DNA of 5,018 bases. It comes from an uncultured Treponema sp. GTDB taxonomy: Bacteria; Spirochaetota; Spirochaetia; Treponematales; Treponemataceae. Under the pieces are notes generated by a model. The model was not told where the DNA came from. It made no database searches and saw nothing but the letters and a program-made list of their open reading frames with translations. The stretch covers positions 1 to 5,018 of the forward strand of contig CAJPOH010000101.1 in assembly GCA_905372205.1 (NCBI GenBank). The letters run 5' to 3'. A program made the position numbers and the translations under genes. Of this stretch, positions 1-5,018 are shown piece after piece (positions within the stretch are counted from its first letter, which is position 1; the number at the start of each line of letters is the position of its first letter).

Positions 1-2109
1 AAAGAAAAAAAATCTCTTTTGATTGTTGAGTCTCCCGCTAAGGCAAAAACTATCGAAAAATATCTGGGTAAGTCATACCTAGTTAAGGCTTCTATGGGGC
101 ATTTAATGGATTTACCAAAATCTAGGCTTGGTATTGATGTAGAAAGTGATTTTGCTCCTGAATACATAACTGTTAGAGGAAGGGCAAAACTCTTAAAAGA
201 ATTAAAAAAAGATGCAAAAACAGCTAAGAATATCTATCTTGCAAGTGATAATGATAGAGAAGGGGAAGCTATTGCATGGCACTTAAAAACTATTTTTCAA
301 GATGAATGTAAAGCTCCTATTTTTCGTATTGTGTTTAATGAGATAACCCCGCAGGCCATAAAGGATGCTATAAAAGCTCCTAAGGATATAGATGAAGATA
401 AGGTGAATGCACAAAAAGCTAGAAGAGTGCTTGATCGTCTTGTAGGTTATAATTTATCACCTATTCTTTGGGCAAAAGTTAAGAATGGACTTTCTGCAGG
501 TCGTGTTCAATCTGTGGCTTTACGTCTCATTTGTGAGCGTGAAGATGATGTCCAACGCTTTATTCCAGAAGAATATTTTAGTCTTGAAGGAGAGTTCAAA
601 AAGAATAAAACAAAGTTTAAGGCTAAGTTAGAACGGTATAAGGGAAAAGGTATAGACAATAAAAACAAGGAAGAGATTTCTAGCATAATGGAGGCAATAA
701 AAGGTAGTGATGGTGTTGTTGTGAATAAAAAAGATACAATAAAATCTATCAAACCAAAACCTCCTTTTATTACTTCTACGTTGCAACAAGTAGCAGCTAA
801 TAGGCTTAATTTTACATCAAAAAAGACAATGCAAGTGGCACAACAATTATATGAAGGTATTTCTGTGGCTTCAAAACATATAGGACTTATCACTTACATG
901 AGAACTGATTCAGTTCGAATTTCTTCTTTGGCACTAGATAGTGTAAGAAAATGGATTGCAGAAAATTACCCTGATGTACTTCCTTCTAAGGCACAAGTTT
1001 ATGCAGTAGGAGAAACCTCTCAGGATGCTCATGAATGTATCCGTCCAACTTTTATGGAATATACTCCGTCTTATCTTGAAAAATATCTTTCAAAGGAACA
1101 ATTTAAGCTTTATTCTCTAATTTGGGAACGTTTTATTGCATCACAGATGAAAAATGCTAAAACCATCACTTCTACTTATGATATTGATGTTAAAGATGCA
1201 ATTTTTAGGGCATCAAGTACTAAGTTTATTGAAAAAGGTTTTTATTCTATTACCAATTTACTTCTTTCAAAAGATGATAAGGCTGTTTCTGCACTTGATT
1301 TGAATGTGAAAGATAAAGTTGAAACACTTAATGTTGTTCTTGAAAGTCACTTTACTCAAGGACCTAGTAGGTACACAGATGCTACAATAGTTAAGGCTTT
1401 GGAAGAGAAACGAATTGGCAGGCCTTCAACTTATGCTCCTATAATTTCTGTTTTGCTAGACAGGTTCTATGTGACACGTTCTAATAAACAATTAGTTCCA
1501 ACACAATTGGGAAAGGTTATAAATAACTTATTAGTGGCAAATTTTTCAGATGTTATAGATGTTAACTTTACAGCTGACATGGAAAAAAAACTTGATGAAG
1601 TTGAAGAAGATAAGACAGATTGGTTGAATGTTATCCGTCCTTTTTATAAGTCTTTTGTGACAGAGTTAAATACTGCAATGGAAAAGGTTTCTAGTGTGAA
1701 AGGAAAAATGGATGAAAGCACAGATGTAATTTGTGACCAATGTGGAAGAAAGATGATTAAAAGATTGGGACGTTTTGGATATTTTTTAGCATGTTCAGGT
1801 TTTCCTGACTGCAAACATACTAGGTCTATTCCTTTAGCAAAATGTCCAGTTGATGGTTGTGGAGGAGATATTGTTGCAAGGAAAGGAAGTGGAAAGAAAA
1901 AGGTTAGAGAGTTTTATGGTTGCTCAAACTTTCCTAAATGTAATTTTATTTCTTATTTTAAGCCAACTGACTCCTTTTGTCCAAAGTGTGGTTGGTTTCT
2001 TGTTGAAAAATATGATAAAAATCATGGCTCATATAATGCTTGTATAAACCCGAGATGTGATCATATACACACAGTTGTTAAGGGTGTTGAAGATGGAGAT
2101 ACAAAGTAG
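1..2109 (+). CDS. topA: DNA topoisomerase I (type IA), 5'-partial
   Basis: Cytoplasmic type IA topoisomerase that relaxes negative supercoils through a transient 5'-phosphotyrosine break in one strand. The frame is open from base 1 (KEKKSL then LIVESPAKAKT). The TTG at 19 is therefore an internal Leu inside the conserved N-terminal strand, and the real start is upstream of the window. Counting the TTG codon as residue 1: the TOPRIM domain has the catalytic Glu in IVESPAKAK (E4) and the acidic DNDREGE motif (D77, D79, E81). GLSAGRVQSVALR spans 158-169. The active-site Tyr is Y293 in TYMRTDS (codon 895-897), followed by AHECIRPT (337-344) and GRPSTYAP (467-474). The C-terminus carries three four-Cys zinc fingers: C572/575/592/598, C609/614/635/641 and C654/657/675/680. 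The 702 visible residues are close to the B. subtilis enzyme length (about 690), so little is probably missing. It ends with TAG, 5 nt before xerC. Confidence 0.97.
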   Translation, partial: KEKKSLLIVESPAKAKTIEKYLGKSYLVKASMGHLMDLPKSRLGIDVESDFAPEYITVRGRAKLLKELKKDAKTAKNIYLASDNDREGEAIAWHLKTIFQDECKAPIFRIVFNEITPQAIKDAIKAPKDIDEDKVNAQKARRVLDRLVGYNLSPILWAKVKNGLSAGRVQSVALRLICEREDDVQRFIPEEYFSLEGEFKKNKTKFKAKLERYKGKGIDNKNKEEISSIMEAIKGSDGVVVNKKDTIKSIKPKPPFITSTLQQVAANRLNFTSKKTMQVAQQLYEGISVASKHIGLITYMRTDSVRISSLALDSVRKWIAENYPDVLPSKAQVYAVGETSQDAHECIRPTFMEYTPSYLEKYLSKEQFKLYSLIWERFIASQMKNAKTITSTYDIDVKDAIFRASSTKFIEKGFYSITNLLLSKDDKAVSALDLNVKDKVETLNVVLESHFTQGPSRYTDATIVKALEEKRIGRPSTYAPIISVLLDRFYVTRSNKQLVPTQLGKVINNLLVANFSDVIDVNFTADMEKKLDEVEEDKTDWLNVIRPFYKSFVTELNTAMEKVSSVKGKMDESTDVICDQCGRKMIKRLGRFGYFLACSGFPDCKHTRSIPLAKCPVDGCGGDIVARKGSGKKKVREFYGCSNFPKCNFISYFKPTDSFCPKCGWFLVEKYDKNHGSYNACINPRCDHIHTVVKGVEDGDTK

Positions 2110-2114
2110 GGCAT

Positions 2115-3017
2115 ATGAATACAATGTTTTCTGGATATTTGGAATATCTAAAAGGTATTAAACACTTTAGTCTAAACACTTTAGAAGCATACGAAAAAGA
2201 TTTAAGTATTTTTGAGTCTTGGATGGAAGAGGCAGGAACAGAAGTTTCTAAAGTGACGAATTCTGAAGTTTTGATGTTTGTTGCCGAAATGTCTAATAGA
2301 CATCTTTCTGTTAGTTACATTAATAGAATGCTTTCTACAATAAGAGGTTTTTATAAATATGCTATTAGAGAAAAACTTGTAGAAGTAAATCCGACAGTTG
2401 GAATTAAAAATCTTAAAACTTCACATAAAATTAGAAGTTTTTTGTTTCCAACTGAAATGAAATCTTTGTGTAAGCTTCCTGGTGAAACTAAAATATTATG
2501 GATGGCTAGAGATATTGCTTTGTTTACATCTCTATATTCTACAGGTTGTCGTGTTTCTGAATTACTTTCATTAGACATAGAAGATCTTAATTCTGATCTC
2601 ACATCAGCTATTGTTATGGGAAAAGGAAAAAAGGAAAGAGAAGTCTTTTTTACAAGCTTTGCAAGAAAAGCACTGCAAAATTATTTTCCTGAAAGGGATG
2701 TGCTAATAAAAGAATACCACAAGGTTTTAGAAGAAGGGAGGAATCCACTTTTTTTGAATATGAGAGGATCTCGCCTTTCTATGTGGGGAGTTAACTATAT
2801 AATTAAAAGATATCTTAGATTTTGTCCTAATATAAAAAACTTGTCAGCACATTCTTTTAGGCATAGTTTTGCAACGGCATTATTAACTCGAGGGGCTGAT
2901 ATAAGAGTGGTGCAAGAACTTTTAGGGCATGAGAACATTTCGACAACGCAAAACTATACACATGTTACAACAGAGAGCTTATATGAGCTTTATAAAAAAG
3001 CACATCCACATTCTTAA
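2115..3017 (+). CDS. xerC: Tyrosine recombinase XerC (chromosome dimer resolution)
   Basis: Site-specific tyrosine recombinase of 300 residues, the usual Xer length. In the family, XerC acts with XerD at dif, under FtsK control, to resolve chromosome dimers at division. The N-terminal SAM-like core-binding domain covers roughly residues 5-88 ([11 protein letters not shown], then [15 protein letters not shown]). The catalytic domain follows with every expected residue: R146 (TGCRVSELL), K170 (GKGKKER), H246 and R249 ([10 protein letters not shown]), H272 ([10 protein letters not shown]) and nucleophile Y281 (codon 2955-2957). Their spacing matches E. coli XerD. The ending YKKAHPHS resembles XerC (AHPRA type) more than XerD, and the place between topA and hslV matches codV/xerC in Bacillus. 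A XerD or sole-Xer role cannot be excluded from this window. The start is ATG 2115, 5 nt after the topA stop; ATG 2124 (residue 4) is an alternative, and neither has a strong Shine-Dalgarno site. Confidence 0.93.
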   Translation: MNTMFSGYLEYLKGIKHFSLNTLEAYEKDLSIFESWMEEAGTEVSKVTNSEVLMFVAEMSNRHLSVSYINRMLSTIRGFYKYAIREKLVEVNPTVGIKNLKTSHKIRSFLFPTEMKSLCKLPGETKILWMARDIALFTSLYSTGCRVSELLSLDIEDLNSDLTSAIVMGKGKKEREVFFTSFARKALQNYFPERDVLIKEYHKVLEEGRNPLFLNMRGSRLSMWGVNYIIKRYLRFCPNIKNLSAHSFRHSFATALLTRGADIRVVQELLGHENISTTQNYTHVTTESLYELYKKAHPHS

Positions 3018-3031
3018 AACTATGCTTTTTT

Positions 3032-3036
3032 GGAGG
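3032..3036 (+). promoter_or_regulatory. Shine-Dalgarno site of hslV
   Basis: GGAGG lies 4 nt upstream of ATG 3041, in the 23-nt gap after xerC. It supports that ATG as the HslV start, and so supports the short propeptide upstream of the catalytic Thr. Confidence 0.85.
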
Positions 3037-3040
3037 TATT

Positions 3041-3580
3041 ATGGACTATAAGAAGATAAGAAGTACAACTGTTATGGCAATAAAAAGATATGGAAAGGTT
3101 GCTATGGCAGGAGATGGGCAGGTTACACTTGGAGAAACTGTGATGAAGGGAAATGCAAAGAAAGTCAGACGACTTTATGATGATAAGGTGCTTGCAGGGT
3201 TTGCAGGGGCCACTGCAGATGCTTTTACACTTTTTGAAAAGTTTGAGAAAAAATTAAAGGAATATTCTGGAGATATAAAGCGTTCTGCTGTAGAACTTGC
3301 TAAGGAATGGCGAATGGATAAGATGTTAAAAAATTTGCAAGCTGTGCTTTTGGTGGCAGATCAAAATATAATTTTATTTATTTCTGGCAATGGAGACGTG
3401 ATAGAGCCTGAAGAAGATGTTATTGCAATTGGTTCGGGTGGTAACTATGCTTACGCTGCTTCTTTAGCTTTAATGGAAAATACTAAGTTAACTGCTACAG
3501 AAATAGCTGAAAAAAGTTTAAAAATTGCTAGTAAGATTTGTATATACACTAATAATAACATAATAGTGGAGGAGCTATAA
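3041..3580 (+). CDS. hslV: HslV (ClpQ), peptidase subunit of the HslUV protease
   Basis: Threonine peptidase related to proteasome beta subunits. In the family it forms a double hexamer that degrades proteins unfolded and fed in by HslU in the cytoplasm. The protein has 179 residues, the normal length. By alignment to E. coli HslV the nucleophile T1 is T9 here (codon 3065-3067, within RSTTVMA), so MDYKKIRS would be an 8-residue propeptide removed by autoprocessing. Other active-site positions are present: D25 in AGDGQ, K41 in [10 protein letters not shown] and S132 in GSGG. Further conserved blocks are [18 protein letters not shown] (52-69), [12 protein letters not shown] (85-96), GNGDVIEPE (116-124) and ICIYTNNN (166-173). 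A strong GGAGG site supports the start. The stop codon overlaps the hslU start by one base, as expected for a protease made from paired subunits. No defects are seen. Confidence 0.97.
   Translation: MDYKKIRSTTVMAIKRYGKVAMAGDGQVTLGETVMKGNAKKVRRLYDDKVLAGFAGATADAFTLFEKFEKKLKEYSGDIKRSAVELAKEWRMDKMLKNLQAVLLVADQNIILFISGNGDVIEPEEDVIAIGSGGNYAYAASLALMENTKLTATEIAEKSLKIASKICIYTNNNIIVEEL
3568..3574 (+). promoter_or_regulatory. Shine-Dalgarno site of hslU inside the hslV 3' end
   Basis: GGAGGAG lies 5 nt before ATG 3580 and falls within the last hslV codons (GTG GAG GAG CTA, encoding VEEL). The strong site and correct spacing fix the HslU start and suggest translational coupling to hslV. Confidence 0.87.
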
Positions 3581-5010
3581 TGAATCTCAAATTGGATGAT
3601 CTAACACCCAAACAAATTGTTGAAGAACTTGATAAATATATAATTGGACAATCTAAGGCGAAAAGAGCTGTAGCAGTTGCTATTCGTAATAGGAGTAGGA
3701 GGTTGCATCTTCCTGAAGAGATAAGGGATGAAATCTCACCTAAGAATATCTTGATGATAGGTCCTACAGGTGTTGGAAAGACAGAAATTTCAAGACGATT
3801 AGCAAAGATTTCAGGGGCTCCTTTTTTGAAAGTGGAAGCTACAAAGTATACTGAAGTGGGTTATGTGGGACGTGACGTGGAGTCTATGGTTAGGGACTTA
3901 ACTGCTGTTGCTTATTCAATAGTGAAATCAGAAATGCAGGAAGAATTACGAAGTCAAGCTGAGAAAAACACAGAGGAGATATTGCTTGATCTACTTCTTC
4001 CATCTTCGACTAAAAATAAGTTTGATTCAACTGGTGATGTGGGCAAAGAACGTATTTTTGATGATGGTACACTGCAAAAAGAACTGTTGACTGATGGCTT
4101 ACATGAGGAAAATTCTACACTTAGTACACGTGAAAAGTTTCGCCAAATGCTAGCAAATGGGGGATTGGAAGATAAAATAGTTGAAGTTAAATCTGAGCGT
4201 AGTTCCAATAGACCTTCTTTTGAGTTTTTTGCTAATGGAGCTAATATTGAAGATATTGAAATGGCAATGAATAATATCACTAGTATGATGATGGATGGTG
4301 GACGTAAAGGAAAAAAGAAAAATGTTAGCGTTAAAGAAGCGAGGCAGATTATTTTAGATGACCAGCTAGACAAGATGGTTGACAACGATAAGATCAGGGA
4401 ACAAGCAAAAGAACGTGTTGAGCAAATGGGAATAATCTTTATTGATGAAATAGATAAAGTTGCTTCCACTAGTGATAGTCATAGTATTGATGTTTCTCGC
4501 GAAGGAGTGCAACGAGATATTTTGCCAATAGTTGAAGGCTCTAAAGTGAATACAAAGCTTGGTGTTATAGATACAAGCCACATATTATTCATTGCAGCAG
4601 GAGCATTCAATGTTTCTAAACCTAGTGATTTGATTCCTGAGTTTCAAGGACGTTTTCCACTACGAGTGGAGCTTGAATCTTTACATGCTACAGAATTTAA
4701 ACGTATTTTGCTTGAACCTAAAAACTCTTTAACACGCCAATATTCATCACTTTTAGAGACAGAGGGAGTAAAAATTACTTTCACTGATGCAGCTATAGAT
4801 AGAATGAGTTTTCTTGCAGAAGATTTGAATTCTAAAATGGAAAATATAGGAGCTAGAAGACTTCATACTATTATGGAGATGCTATTAGAGGATATTTCTT
4901 TTAATGCAAGTGAGATGAAAGGTCAAGAGATATCTATTGATGTGGATTATGTCGATGAAAGGTTGAAAACAATTGTTCAAGATCGTGATTTATCAAGATA
5001 TATCTTATAG
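3580..5010 (+). CDS. hslU: HslU (ClpY), AAA+ ATPase subunit of the HslUV protease
   Basis: Hexameric AAA+ unfoldase that recognises, unfolds and threads substrates into HslV. In the 476 residues: N-terminal LTPKQIVEELDKYIIGQ (8-24), Walker A GPTGVGKT (61-68, Lys 67), pore loop GYVG (94-97), intermediate (I) domain about 110-280, Walker B IIFIDE (285-290), sensor-1 region ILFIAAGAF (335-343), arginine finger R358 in FQGRFP, and sensor 2 in NIGARRLHT (422-430). The C-terminal DLSRYIL is the tail that docks into HslV pockets to activate it; E. coli ends DLSRFIL. The protein is about 33 residues longer than E. coli HslU. Most of the excess is a Ser/Thr/Asp-rich stretch in the I domain (about 142-183), plus about four residues at the N-terminus. 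The start is ATG 3580, overlapping the hslV TAA. The gene ends with TAG, 8 nt before the window edge. Confidence 0.98.
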   Translation: MNLKLDDLTPKQIVEELDKYIIGQSKAKRAVAVAIRNRSRRLHLPEEIRDEISPKNILMIGPTGVGKTEISRRLAKISGAPFLKVEATKYTEVGYVGRDVESMVRDLTAVAYSIVKSEMQEELRSQAEKNTEEILLDLLLPSSTKNKFDSTGDVGKERIFDDGTLQKELLTDGLHEENSTLSTREKFRQMLANGGLEDKIVEVKSERSSNRPSFEFFANGANIEDIEMAMNNITSMMMDGGRKGKKKNVSVKEARQIILDDQLDKMVDNDKIREQAKERVEQMGIIFIDEIDKVASTSDSHSIDVSREGVQRDILPIVEGSKVNTKLGVIDTSHILFIAAGAFNVSKPSDLIPEFQGRFPLRVELESLHATEFKRILLEPKNSLTRQYSSLLETEGVKITFTDAAIDRMSFLAEDLNSKMENIGARRLHTIMEMLLEDISFNASEMKGQEISIDVDYVDERLKTIVQDRDLSRYIL

Positions 5011-5018
5011 TTTAGAAT

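Noticed and set aside
507..893. 128-codon open frame on the minus strand inside topA
   Set aside because: Antisense to conserved TopA sequence including GRVQSVALR. The product is Ser/Phe/Leu-rich with no recognisable family, as expected from an AT-rich shadow frame.
1583..1590. Run of eight A in topA (another at 5-12), possible slippage or phase-variation site
   Set aside because: Such runs are expected in AT-rich, Lys-rich coding sequence. The frame is intact and nothing suggests programmed frameshifting.
1850..2047. 65-codon + strand frame inside the topA zinc-finger region
   Set aside because: It lies out of frame over the second and third Cys4 fingers, whose spacing shows that the topA frame is the coded one. 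Its hydrophobic stretch is a by-product.
2351..2602. 83-codon minus-strand frame inside xerC
   Set aside because: Antisense to the xerC catalytic domain around R146, with no recognisable product.
2115..3017. Tyrosine recombinase as an integrase marking a mobile element
   Set aside because: Length, Xer-type residues, the AHPHS C-terminus, housekeeping neighbours and matching base composition indicate chromosomal XerC. No att-like repeats or cargo genes are seen.
3018..3040. T-rich xerC-hslV gap considered as a terminator
   Set aside because: The run of six T has no convincing GC-rich stem before it, and the gap carries the hslV Shine-Dalgarno site.
3022..3051. Nine-codon frame (MLFWRYYGL) overlapping the hslV start, a possible leader peptide
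   Set aside because: It has no Shine-Dalgarno site of its own, contains the hslV site within its codons, and no attenuator-like hairpin is visible. Chance explains it.
3954..4469. 171-codon minus-strand frame inside hslU
   Set aside because: Antisense to the HslU I domain and Walker B. Its Ser/Ile/Phe-rich composition is the reverse complement of Asp/Glu/Lys-rich codons, and no family is recognised.
4366..4581. 71-codon minus-strand frame inside hslU
   Set aside because: Antisense to the conserved Walker B region and overlapping another shadow frame; no independent support.

Overview
The window holds four tightly packed genes, all on the + strand: topA (5'-partial), xerC, hslV and hslU. The sequence is AT-rich (roughly one third G+C by eye). 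The proteins most resemble spirochaetes of the Treponema type. HslU in particular matches what I remember of treponemal HslU: the start [20 protein letters not shown], the C-terminal half, and the terminal DLSRYIL. This assignment comes from memory of family sequences, not from a search.

Layout: 1-2109 encodes DNA topoisomerase I. Its reading frame is open to the left edge, so the true start lies upstream. 2115-3017 encodes a tyrosine recombinase with the complete catalytic set, best called XerC. 3041-3580 encodes HslV (ClpQ), the peptidase of the HslUV protease, with an 8-residue propeptide before the catalytic Thr. 3580-5010 encodes HslU (ClpY), the AAA+ unfoldase, overlapping hslV by one base. 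The gaps are 5 nt, 23 nt and -1 nt. There is no room for internal terminators and no intergenic stretch near 300 nt. Only 8 nt follow hslU.

The genes very probably form one transcription unit. HslV and HslU make a single ATP-dependent protease and appear translationally coupled. TopA relaxes negative supercoils, and XerC with a partner XerD resolves chromosome dimers. A related order (topA ... codV/xerC-clpQ-clpY) is known in Bacillus. In spirochaetes the hslVU or topA-xerC region lies next to smf/dprA and the flgB flagellar operon, so the likely flanks are dprA upstream and flgB downstream (inference, outside the window).

I see no mobile element, CRISPR array, RNA gene, broken gene or undescribed system. 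This looks like an ordinary housekeeping region, and the findings are modest points about start sites, processing and gene coupling.
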